A stretch of 48,377 nt of DNA from Bacillota bacterium (GTDB lineage: Bacteria > Bacillota > Clostridia > DSM-8532), in contig JAEWSN010000165.1 of the NCBI GenBank assembly GCA_023459915.1, forward strand, positions 1-48,377, in the 5' to 3' direction. Within the stretch, counting starts at the first letter, position 1, and every line of letters starts with the position of its first letter. Both the position numbers and the translations under genes were made by a program. Shown here piece after piece: positions 32,950-40,391 of the stretch. The notes under the pieces are model-generated. The model ran no database searches. It was not told where the DNA came from and saw only the letters and a program-made list of their open reading frames with translations.

Positions 32950-33936
32950 TCAGTTTTTCGCCCTGAGGATGAAAATCCGGCTGAACAGCGCCGGCCAGAT
33001 GGCCAGTGCCCAGCAGATCATCAGGGCGTACCGCACCGCGTTGGCCCCCGCGCCGGCACCAAGCACCAGCTTGAGTCCCTGCTGCAATCCCAGCAGCACC
33101 CCGACACCCAGCAACACCTTCACAGGCTGCATCCACCCGCGGCGTGTCCTTGTGGAAAACCGGACGAACCGCTTCTCGACATAATGTCCCACCGCAAAGC
33201 CAATGCCGCTGCCCGCCATCTTGAAGGAATCGGCCAGGTAATGCGCGTCCATCAGGTTCCGGCTGTACAATCCTGTGGCGAACCCCATCAGCCCAAAGCT
33301 TGTGATCGCGACCAGCGCGGAAAGCAGCAGCGTCCGGCTGTGATCCGACAACCCGGCTGTGCCGGACGGGGCAGCAACCTCACCCGGCAAGGTTTGCCCT
33401 GCGGGCACCGACAGGGCATGTGACGGGAAAAAGGGTTCCCGTGCGGCCATCCAGCGCATCACCACGGCGCTGATGACTGTGGTCAGCACCAAGGAAACCG
33501 TCACATCCAGCGGGGTATGGACGCCGAGCACCATCCGGGAAAGGGCGACCAGCAGCGGGATGGCGATCAGCGGCGCGCGCAGGCGCCAGCGCGTCACGGC
33601 AAAGGCAATGGCGCCAAATATGGCTGTCGCGGTCTGCGTGTGGCCGCTTGGGAACGAGTATCCCGTGGCCTTTTCGAGCGCCTCCGGGGCAGGTTGGAAT
33701 GCGGGATCCCGTATCCAGGGCCTGTCCACGCGGAACCCGATTTTCAGCCCCTGCACCAGCAGCCCGGAAAGAAAGAAGGCGATGCCCACGCCGTAACCCA
33801 GGCGCTTGTTCACACACCAGAAAAGCGTGCAGATGACCAGAATGGCCACGGTTTCCTCCCCGAACCGGGTGATGAAACCAAACAACTCCGTCAGGAAGGG
33901 CGTACGCCATTGGGAAAGCACATGAAGCACAAGCAT
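32950..33936 (-). CDS. PAP2-superfamily membrane phosphatase
   Basis: 328 residues with about seven or eight hydrophobic helices. The three PAP2 catalytic motifs are complete: KIGFRVDRP (K-x6-R-P), FPSGHTQTA (P-S-G-H) and SRMVLGVHTPLDV (S-R-x5-H-x3-D). It should dephosphorylate a lipid such as undecaprenyl pyrophosphate or phosphatidate on the outer face of the membrane; the substrate is not set. The C-terminal 110 residues are an extra hydrophobic region seen in larger members. The ATG at 33936 has AAGGAGA seven bases ahead; the frame is open further upstream without a ribosome site. A 20-bp tandem array lies between it and the upstream tetR gene. Confidence 0.92.
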   Translation of the reverse strand: MLVLHVLSQWRTPFLTELFGFITRFGEETVAILVICTLFWCVNKRLGYGVGIAFFLSGLLVQGLKIGFRVDRPWIRDPAFQPAPEALEKATGYSFPSGHTQTATAIFGAIAFAVTRWRLRAPLIAIPLLVALSRMVLGVHTPLDVTVSLVLTTVISAVVMRWMAAREPFFPSHALSVPAGQTLPGEVAAPSGTAGLSDHSRTLLLSALVAITSFGLMGFATGLYSRNLMDAHYLADSFKMAGSGIGFAVGHYVEKRFVRFSTRTRRGWMQPVKVLLGVGVLLGLQQGLKLVLGAGAGANAVRYALMICWALAIWPALFSRIFILRAKN

Positions 33937-34000
33937 GCAGGTTCTCCTTTCAAATTCGCAGGATCCCCCAATCTGAGGTGGCAGGTCCACTTCCGGCGCG

Positions 34001-34140
34001 CCAAGCCTTGTTTCAGCACGGCAGGCCTTGTTTCAGCACGGTAAGCCTTGTTTCAGCACGGCAGGCCTTGTTTCGGCACGGCAGGCCTTGTTTCGGTGCG
34101 GCAGGCCTTGTTTCGGCGCGGCAAGCCTTGTTTCAGGGAG
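34001..34140. repeat. 20-bp tandem array, seven copies, between tetR and PAP2
   Basis: Seven units of exactly 20 bp follow the pattern GCAGGCCTTGTTTCAGCACG, with changes at a few positions. The period is not a multiple of three, so this is not a coding repeat. It begins 65 bp upstream of the PAP2 start and ends 23 bp after the tetR stop. Confidence 0.92.
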
Positions 34141-34163
34141 CAGGTTCCTACTGCCAGTGCCAT

Positions 34164-34715
34164 TCAGTTGAACGAGCGGAACCCCTGTCCTATCAACTGC
34201 TGCAGAAAGGCGGCCAGCGCTTCCGACGGCATCCCGTCCTCCTGCATGATCCAGCGGCGGATGACCGCCGCGCTGCCTTGCGAGAAGAACGCGTACAACA
34301 TTTCCATCTGCTCGTCCGCCAACGCGGGTTTGGCCTTGCGCCAGGCCGCCATGCTGTGATCGTGCGCAATGGATAGAATGCGCGGCAGGAAGGCGGGATC
34401 TCCGGTCTCGCTGAACAGAACCCGGCACAGCGCCCGCTGGCCGGCAATGGCACGCAAAATCTCCACGAGCATGTCCGTGACCTGCTCCACCTCCAGCAGG
34501 GTCTCGAGCGACTGCTGGATTTCCCGCATCAAATCCGCCTCTATCTCCGAGAGCACCTCGGCAGGCGAGCCGTAATGGGTGTAGAAGGTGTTGCGGTTGA
34601 TGTCTGCGCGCGAACACAGCGCCGTCACCGTGATGCGGGAAACAGGCTGGCTGCGCATCAACTCGAGCAGACTCTGCCGAAGCACCATTTTGGTATACTT
34701 CACCCGGCGATCCAA
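34164..34715 (-). CDS. TetR-family transcriptional regulator
   Basis: 183 residues. The N-terminal helix-turn-helix is clear: ITVTALCSRADINRNTFYTH, followed by YGSPAEVLSEIE. The start is unusual. A TTG at 34715 gives the usual TetR opening (DRRVKYTKMVLRQSLLELM) and has GGAGGT seven bases ahead, while an ATG two codons upstream overlaps the ribosome site. I therefore choose TTG. The ligand domain is not diagnostic. It is divergent from the NAD-dependent epimerase gene and upstream of PAP2 on the same strand; one or both may be its targets. Confidence 0.9.
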   Translation of the reverse strand: MDRRVKYTKMVLRQSLLELMRSQPVSRITVTALCSRADINRNTFYTHYGSPAEVLSEIEADLMREIQQSLETLLEVEQVTDMLVEILRAIAGQRALCRVLFSETGDPAFLPRILSIAHDHSMAAWRKAKPALADEQMEMLYAFFSQGSAAVIRRWIMQEDGMPSEALAAFLQQLIGQGFRSFN

Positions 34716-34761
34716 CGCCATCACCTCCCCGGCAAATGAACGGACTTTGCCCGTTCCCGAA

Positions 34762-34808
34762 CACCTGTCCGCACGCCTGTGCGACAGTGGACAATCCGGG
34801 GACAGGTG
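34762..34808. promoter_or_regulatory. Inverted repeat between divergent tetR and epimerase genes
   Basis: CACCTGTCC (34762-34770) and GGACAGGTG (34800-34808) are exact complements 29 bp apart, in the 236-bp gap between two divergent starts. It may be a TetR operator or looping site, or a REP-like element. The spacing is large for a single TetR dimer. Confidence 0.4.
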
Positions 34809-34951
34809 CCCGTTGTTCCCCGGTCACACTGTCATCATAATGAAACCGTGGTCGATATTCAACACCGTGTCTGTTATCTATGAACCCGGTTCAGCCGCTG
34901 TCGGCGCACGGGCGGGAACGTGAAGCCGCCATGTCGGGGGGAGGTGTTGGC

Positions 34952-35977
34952 ATGCAGACGTATCATGTCGTCACCGGGGCCACCGGCCATCTCGGTTCGG
35001 CACTGGTGCGGCTTCTGCTCGAAGCCGGGCATCCCGTGCGGGCTCTGGTGCTTCCGGGCGACCCGGCGGAGCAATGGCTCCCACAGGGTGTTGAAAAGGT
35101 GTACGGCAACCTGCTGGACGCAGCCTCGCTGACCCCGCTGCTCGAAAACGGGGTCAGACCCCCGCCGGTTGTCTACCACTGCGCGGGGATGATCAGCACG
35201 TCCGGCAAACCGAATCCACTGCTGCGCGAGGTCAACGTCACCGGTACCGGAAACATGCTGGCAGCCTGCAAGCGATTCGGTGTCAGCCGGTTCATTCACG
35301 TCAGCAGCGTGCATGCCCTGCCGGAGCTGCCCAAGGGGGTGGTGGTGCGGGAAACATCAGCGCTCAACCCAGATGCGGTGGTGGGACCGTATGCCAAATC
35401 CAAGGCCGAGGCCACCCTGTTGGTGCTGCGAGCCGCCGCGGCGGGGCTGCCTGCGTGCGTTGTGTTTCCCACCGGACTCTGCGGCCCGGGTGATCATGCC
35501 ATGGGACACACCACCCGCCTGCTGCTCGCGTTTGCCGCGCGCCGGATCCCCATGGGCGTCCGCGGCGGCTTCGATTTCGTGGACGCGCGGGATGTCGCGC
35601 GGGGATTGATGCTGTGCGCGTCGCGGGGAAGTCCGGGGGAGGCATATCTGCTGGGCAACCGCTTCATTCCCATCTCGGAGCTGTTCTCGCTGTTCAGCCG
35701 CTATCTGGGTGGTCGGCCGGTACGCGCCATGGCACCCATGTGGCTTGCCCGGATGGGGTTGCCGCTGTTCTCGCTGCTGGAACGGCACAACCCGGGCGCC
35801 CCGCTGTTCACCCCCTATGCGCTGCACACCCTGTCCGGTGAAATCCGCTATTCCCACGAGAAGGCGGAAACAATACTCGGCTATGCCACACGCCCGTTCG
35901 CGGACACCATCGCGGACACCGTGGACTGGCTTCGGCACACAGGCCACCTTGCGTTTCCGCATCCTGCAGATGGGTAA
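34952..35977 (+). CDS. NAD-dependent epimerase/dehydratase (extended SDR)
   Basis: 341 residues. VVTGATGHLGSAL is the N-terminal Rossmann Gly motif. The catalytic serine is in HVSSVHAL and the Tyr/Lys pair in GPYAKSKAEA. VFPTGLCGPGD and the later DVARGL segment are typical of dihydroflavonol-reductase-like and sugar epimerases. Substrate unknown. A dispersed palindrome (35150-35162) is read in frame as Gly-Val-Arg-Pro in a loop after the third strand. The chosen ATG has GGGGGAGG upstream; two earlier in-frame ATGs lack this. It is divergent from tetR. Confidence 0.92.
   Translation: MQTYHVVTGATGHLGSALVRLLLEAGHPVRALVLPGDPAEQWLPQGVEKVYGNLLDAASLTPLLENGVRPPPVVYHCAGMISTSGKPNPLLREVNVTGTGNMLAACKRFGVSRFIHVSSVHALPELPKGVVVRETSALNPDAVVGPYAKSKAEATLLVLRAAAAGLPACVVFPTGLCGPGDHAMGHTTRLLLAFAARRIPMGVRGGFDFVDARDVARGLMLCASRGSPGEAYLLGNRFIPISELFSLFSRYLGGRPVRAMAPMWLARMGLPLFSLLERHNPGAPLFTPYALHTLSGEIRYSHEKAETILGYATRPFADTIADTVDWLRHTGHLAFPHPADG
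35150..35162. repeat. Dispersed palindrome, exact copy, inside the epimerase gene
   Basis: GGGGTCAGACCCC in frame within the epimerase coding sequence, read as G-V-R-P, a different frame from that used in the GH2 gene. Confidence 0.9.
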
Positions 35978-36044
35978 GAATCAGGATGACACCGGTCTTG
36001 CCACGCTGGCGGCCGGCGAGTTTTCAGCTGTGGCGAGGATAACC

Positions 36045-36419
36045 ATGCACCCGTTTCGCAGGCGAACCGAAACCCTATGGATGGTTTTGTGCGCGCTGAT
36101 CTCCATTGGCGCGGTTTTGTTGTCTCTCGTTTTGCAGACCTCACAGATCTATACCCATCTTTTTTACATCCCCATTGCATGGGTGGCGGTTCGGCTGCCA
36201 AAATACAGTCTGGTCACCGGCATCGGCTACGGCTCGCTGCATCTTCTGCTTGAATGGGCACGGGGCGGCGCTGCAAGCCCGTACAGTTGGGCCAGGGCGA
36301 TCACGATGATGCTGGTGGCCGTCGTGCTTCAGCAGATATGGAAAAGGGAGAAGCAGATCGCTTCGCGCCTTCAGGAAATGGACTTTCAGCGGTTCATGGC
36401 GCATGACAGCGGTTCATGA
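36045..36419 (+). CDS. Small membrane protein resembling a truncated sensor N-terminus
   Basis: 124 residues with about four hydrophobic helices: TLWMVLCALISIGAVLLSLVL, then the conserved-looking YTHLFYIPIAWVAVRLPKYS, and TMMLVAVVLQQIW. This pattern opens many membrane histidine kinases and GGDEF proteins. The helix RLQEMDFQRFM, where a linker to a kinase or cyclase would begin, runs straight into a stop, so the output domain is missing. The ATG at 36045 has GAGGAT upstream; an earlier ATG at 35970 overlaps the epimerase stop. It may be a remnant or a stand-alone protein. Confidence 0.6.
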   Translation: MHPFRRRTETLWMVLCALISIGAVLLSLVLQTSQIYTHLFYIPIAWVAVRLPKYSLVTGIGYGSLHLLLEWARGGAASPYSWARAITMMLVAVVLQQIWKREKQIASRLQEMDFQRFMAHDSGS

Positions 36420-36503
36420 CCCATGACACCACCTCAGTCCCACAGCGTTGATCGTGGCGCGGCATGGTACAATGGGATCAAACTTACCGGCAAGGAGTTC
36501 CGC

Positions 36504-37994
36504 ATGGCAAAATCCTCCCCCGCGCTGATGCGCCGCCCCCGCATGATCCGGCGATTGCTGCCGCTTTTGCTTGTCACGCTCGTAATGCTCACCGCCCTCG
36601 CACCGGCCCCTGTGCTGGCAGCTGTCACAATTCCTGCCAATGCCATTCAAATCAACCGGCAGACGGCCATGAACGTCTTCGTTCAGGATACATTCCGGTA
36701 TCCCGATACGTTTGTATACGCCATGGAAACAGATGGAAAGGCCATCGCGGATTCCCTCTATGAGGAGAGCATCCAGAATTTGATGGTGATGATGGCGGTC
36801 GAGCATCTCAGTTTTGAGCAGACCGGGTATTCCACAGGCGAATCTGTGCTGACCATCAAGCCAACCTACCTGGACAGCACTGCTGAACGCGCGGCGGTGC
36901 GCGCCTATGTCAACCGGACCGCGGAGGCCCTGTTCACCGAAGGCATGACCGACCGGGAACGTCTGGTCGCGGTCAACCGGCATCTGGTCGAAAACTTCTC
37001 CTATGACCAAACCTTCACCATCTACTCCGTCCATCCCTTCATCACCACCGGCTCCGGCGTGTGCCAGTCCTACGCCCAGCTTGGCGTGATGCTGCTGCTG
37101 GCCGGCGGCGTGGCGGCGTATCCCGTCTCCGGCGTGGTGGACGGTGTCAAGCATGCCTGGATCGCGGTTCAGCTGGAGGATGCCTGGTACGAGTTCGACC
37201 CCACCTACAACGACAGCGTGGGCTATCAGGATGCCAATACCAGGGTGGCCTACCTGGCCAGGACGCACGAGGAGATGCGCCTGGAAGGCAGATCGTACGA
37301 CGCCTGTCTGCCCTACACCTACACCTGGGAAGACGGGCTGCGGCAAACCGCGCTGGGGACCTCCCCGCCCGGCTCAACCACACCAGGTGCGGCCACGCCC
37401 GAACCGGAAGACGGGGATGCGGCAATGCCCCCCGCCAACCCCTTCCCGGATATCCAACCGGGGCAATGGTATTATGAAGCGGCGCTGCGGATGAATCAGG
37501 ACGGGCTGATGATTGGCGTCAACGGACAGTTTGAGCCAAACGGCACCGTCACTCTCTCGCAGGTCTTGACGGTCGCCGCGCGCATGCATGCGCGCGACAG
37601 TGAAAACACCGACGTGCTCACCGACCTGACCAACGCGGCCACTGCCACAAAGCAGCCCTGGTACCAGGGATATCTCGATTACGCGCTGGCCATGGACATC
37701 ATCAAGGGGAATGAATTCGGCACCGCCTGGATCAACCGGCATGCGTCCCGTGAGGAAATGGCCTATATCCTGCAGCGGACAGCTGGAGAACTGCAGGCGC
37801 TCTCCAGCATTGCCATTCCGGACCTCGGCAGGGTGGCCGCCCCCTTTGTGCTGCCCGTGCGAACCATGGCCAATGCCGGCATCATCACCGGCGTGGACGC
37901 CAACAACACCTTCCAGCCGGACGGCATCGCCACCCGTGCGCAGCTCGCGGTCATCCTCGACCGACTGATGCGCGCCGCCACCCCCGGGGTCTGA
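36504..37994 (+). CDS. Exported transglutaminase-like protein with SLH modules
   Basis: 496 residues. An Arg-rich N-terminus and LLPLLLVTLVMLTALAPAP, then VLA-A, form a signal peptide. Residues 150-250 are a transglutaminase/protease core with the Cys-His-Asp triad: GSGVCQSYAQLG, GVKHAWIAVQ and WYEFDPTYND. A Pro/Thr-rich linker (about 290-310) leads to SLH modules: FPDIQPGQWYYEAAL, FEPNGTVTLSQVLTVAARMH, INRHASREEMAYIL and FQPDGIATRAQLAVILDRL. It is therefore a wall-attached protein that may crosslink or cut proteins or peptidoglycan peptides. AAGGAG lies six bases before the ATG. The stop TGA is part of a dispersed palindrome. Confidence 0.9.
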   Translation: MAKSSPALMRRPRMIRRLLPLLLVTLVMLTALAPAPVLAAVTIPANAIQINRQTAMNVFVQDTFRYPDTFVYAMETDGKAIADSLYEESIQNLMVMMAVEHLSFEQTGYSTGESVLTIKPTYLDSTAERAAVRAYVNRTAEALFTEGMTDRERLVAVNRHLVENFSYDQTFTIYSVHPFITTGSGVCQSYAQLGVMLLLAGGVAAYPVSGVVDGVKHAWIAVQLEDAWYEFDPTYNDSVGYQDANTRVAYLARTHEEMRLEGRSYDACLPYTYTWEDGLRQTALGTSPPGSTTPGAATPEPEDGDAAMPPANPFPDIQPGQWYYEAALRMNQDGLMIGVNGQFEPNGTVTLSQVLTVAARMHARDSENTDVLTDLTNAATATKQPWYQGYLDYALAMDIIKGNEFGTAWINRHASREEMAYILQRTAGELQALSSIAIPDLGRVAAPFVLPVRTMANAGIITGVDANNTFQPDGIATRAQLAVILDRLMRAATPGV

Positions 37995-38070
37995 CGCATA
38001 CGACCCTTGGGGTCAGACCCCACAACACCCTCGGGGTCAGACCTCCATACCACCCGTGGGGTCAGACCCC
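37986..38070. repeat. Array of four dispersed palindromes
   Basis: Copies begin at 37986 (GGGGTCTGACGCA, degenerate right arm), 38009 (exact), 38033 (GGGGTCAGACCTC) and 38058 (exact), at intervals of 23, 24 and 25 bp. The first contains the stop codon of the transglutaminase-SLH gene; the last ends 31 bp before the aldo/keto reductase start. Confidence 0.88.
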
Positions 38071-38101
38071 ATGCCCCACCCCCACCTGAAAGGAGCACCC
38101 C

Positions 38102-39214
38102 ATGAAAAAACGCGCATTCGGAAACACCGGACTTGAAACCAGCCTGCTCGGCTTCGGAGGATTTCACCTGCTGGAGATCCCTTTTGTGGAAGCGGAGCAC
38201 CTGCTCAACCGCTACCTTGACGCCGGCGGCAATTATATCGAAACCGCCGCCAGTTATGGCAATGGGGAATCCGAGCGCAAAATCGGCAAGGCCGTCTCCC
38301 ATCGGCGAAACGAGTATGTGCTGGTCACGAAGACCGGCGAGCGCACGCGTCAGGGCTGTCTGGATTCGCTGAACCGGAGTCTGGAAAACCTTCGGACGGA
38401 TCATGTGGATGTGCTGCTGATGCATGCGGTGGGCACCATGGATGAGCTCGAGGCCATCCTCGCGCCGGACGGCGCGCTGGCAGGCGCCGAAGAGGCGGTT
38501 CGGGCGGGCAAGGTCCGGCACATCGGCCTGTCGATGCACGGACAGCCGGATGTGCTGATAGCGGCCTTGAACCGGTACCCGTTCGCCGCGGTCATGTCCA
38601 CCATCAACTATTACGACCGGTTCAACTTCCCGAAAATCGAGGAGGTGCTGCTGCCGCTCGCGCAGCAGAAGGGCACCGCCGTGATCCTGATGAAGCCCAT
38701 CGCGGACGGCCTGCTGTATCGCAGCGCGCCGGCCGCCTTCCGGTACGCGTTCAGCCAGCCGGTCTCCGTCGTGGTGGCCGGCATCAACAACCGCGCCATG
38801 CTGGAGGCGGATCTTCTCTTCGCGGAGGAGTTCACGCCGATGTCCGATGAAGAAAAAGCAGAGCTGTACCAAACCGCGCCGGAGCTTGGCCGCTATGTGT
38901 GCCGCCAGTGCGACGCGTGCATGCCCTGTCCCGAAGGCATTGACATTCCCGGTATTTTCAAGCTCGAAGGCTGGTTTGATCGCCAGATGGCGGACGGCAC
39001 CGTGACCGACACGGCGGAATACGCCCTGCGGGAGCGCCTGCGGTTCTGGTTTGGCAACAAGGAACTGGCCCGGGAACAATACGAGGCCATGCCCGTCAAG
39101 GCGGATGCCTGTACCGCATGCGGTTTGTGCACGCTCAAATGTCCATATGGCATCGACATTGTGCGCAAACTGGGGATTGCCGACTACAAGCTGGCCGACA
39201 AGGCGATTTTTTAG
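38102..39214 (+). CDS. Aldo/keto reductase with C-terminal 4Fe-4S ferredoxin domain
   Basis: 370 residues. The AKR barrel shows GFGGFHLLE, the catalytic Tyr in TAASYGNGESE, Lys in LVTKTGE and His in LLMHAVG. The C-terminal part carries two cysteine clusters, CRQCDACMPCPEGIDIP and CTACGLCTLKCPYGIDI, enough for two 4Fe-4S centres. Such ferredoxin-linked reductases are common in anaerobes; the physiological substrate is unknown. AAAGGAG precedes the ATG. Four dispersed palindromes lie between it and the previous gene. Confidence 0.93.
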   Translation: MKKRAFGNTGLETSLLGFGGFHLLEIPFVEAEHLLNRYLDAGGNYIETAASYGNGESERKIGKAVSHRRNEYVLVTKTGERTRQGCLDSLNRSLENLRTDHVDVLLMHAVGTMDELEAILAPDGALAGAEEAVRAGKVRHIGLSMHGQPDVLIAALNRYPFAAVMSTINYYDRFNFPKIEEVLLPLAQQKGTAVILMKPIADGLLYRSAPAAFRYAFSQPVSVVVAGINNRAMLEADLLFAEEFTPMSDEEKAELYQTAPELGRYVCRQCDACMPCPEGIDIPGIFKLEGWFDRQMADGTVTDTAEYALRERLRFWFGNKELAREQYEAMPVKADACTACGLCTLKCPYGIDIVRKLGIADYKLADKAIF

Positions 39215-39362
39215 CCGCCGGGTTTCAGAAAAGCTTTGAAGACCACATGCGCGGCGGTGCTTGGAAACAAGTGCCGCTGCGTTTTTTCGACGCCCTTCCA
39301 ACACAGGGACTTTTGCAGCGGCAGGGTTCATCACCAGGGGGATGGCACTGCCATATCAGGGT

Positions 39363-40022
39363 CTACTGCTGCGGCGGTGCCTCATCCTCGAGAATTTCGA
39401 TGTGAAAGGAGCTGCCGATATGCTCCAGGAACGCCGCCTCAGTCCGGTCGGCATCTCCCTGTCTGAGCACGTCAACCAACGCGCGATGCGCCGGAATGAG
39501 GTTGTCCATGGGCAACCGTCTCTGGCTGATGTTCATGTAGCGGATCATGTTGTCCTGAATGCGGGCCCAGGTGTCCTGCACAACATGGTTGTCGCACAAT
39601 CCATACAAATAGCCGTGGAACTTCAGGTCCGCCATGGCGGCGCCCCATTTGTCCCCCGTGTCGACGGCGTTCGCCATCTCGTCCACCAGGCGGTCGAGCA
39701 CAATGATCTCCCTTGTTCCGATATGCCGGAGCGCGCGCCTGACGGCATAGCCTTCCATCAGCACACGGACATCGAACAGCTCCTGCATTTTTTGCCGGGT
39801 AATCTGCGAAACCACCACCCCCCGGTTGGGACGGGCGTCCACCAGGTTGTCCTGCTTGAGTTTCTCGAGCGCGTCCCGCACAGGGGCCTGGCTCACACCA
39901 AACCGGCCGGCCACCTCCTGCACCAGGATGCGATCTCCCGGCATCAGGGTGCAATCCATGATTTCACTGCGCAGATGCTCGTGGATCTGTTCACTGATGG
40001 ACATGCTCAATCGTTTTCTCAT
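39363..40022 (-). CDS. GntR-family regulator, FCD (FadR C-terminal) type
   Basis: 219 residues. The N-terminal winged helix has ISEQIHEHLRSEIMDCTLMP, GDRILVQEVAGRFGVSQAPV and RDALEKLKQDNLVDARPNRG. The C-terminal FCD domain shows the metal-binding pattern around LFDVRVLMEGYAVRRAL (D, R), LKFHGYLYGLCDNH (H, N) and HRALVDVLRQGD (H). Ligands of this class are usually small organic acids. GAGG lies six bases before the ATG at 40022; a later ATG at 40004 has no ribosome site. A perfect palindrome, ATTATCGATAAT, sits 20 bp upstream and may be its own operator. Confidence 0.92.
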   Translation of the reverse strand: MRKRLSMSISEQIHEHLRSEIMDCTLMPGDRILVQEVAGRFGVSQAPVRDALEKLKQDNLVDARPNRGVVVSQITRQKMQELFDVRVLMEGYAVRRALRHIGTREIIVLDRLVDEMANAVDTGDKWGAAMADLKFHGYLYGLCDNHVVQDTWARIQDNMIRYMNISQRRLPMDNLIPAHRALVDVLRQGDADRTEAAFLEHIGSSFHIEILEDEAPPQQ

Positions 40023-40041
40023 CGGCTCCCTCACACACACC

Positions 40042-40053
40042 ATTATCGATAAT
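40042..40053. promoter_or_regulatory. Candidate operator upstream of the GntR gene
   Basis: ATTATCGATAAT is a perfect 12-bp palindrome in an AT-rich island 20 bp upstream of the gntR start. A minus-strand TATACT (40054-40059) next to it would place the transcript start inside the palindrome, as expected for autorepression. Confidence 0.45.
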
Positions 40054-40076
40054 AGTATATCGCACCGGCGACGTGT

Positions 40077-40184
40077 CGTCTTGTGTTTTTCAACCGACTT
40101 GTGTTTTTCCGTCATCTCGTGTTTATCCGCCGCCCCATGTTTATCTGCCGTCTCGTGTTTATCCGCCGTCGCATGTTTTCCCGC
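40077..40184. repeat. 18-bp tandem array, six copies, upstream of the GntR gene
   Basis: Six contiguous 18-bp units on the pattern CGyCTCGTGTTTATCCGC. On the minus strand the frame is open and would read KHxTAD-type hexapeptides, but no ribosome site or other coding sign supports translation. The 369-bp gap 40023-40391 otherwise holds only the operator candidate and the leader of the A2M gene. Confidence 0.85.
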
Positions 40185-40391
40185 CGTCACCCGTTCCCGG
40201 CATGCCAGGCATGCGCTCGGCGAGAAAATCGTGGGATTGCATCCTGTCAATGAACCACATCGGGATTCCCCACGTCTGATTGGATGAACCCCAAAAAAGG
40301 TAACGATCATCCATGCGGCTGTGCAACGTGTGGTGTCAGGATGTATTGCCGGTATGATGCCGGTGATTTGCAACAATCTTGGAGGTATGTC

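Noticed and set aside
34001..34140. CRISPR array
   Set aside because: The units are directly contiguous with no spacers of unique sequence, and no cas genes are in the window. The same holds for the arrays at 40077, 21900 and 30232.
36448..36473. Promoter (TTGATC ... TACAAT) for the transglutaminase-SLH gene
   Set aside because: The spacing is only 14 bp, too short for a normal sigma-70 promoter; only the -10-like box might be real.
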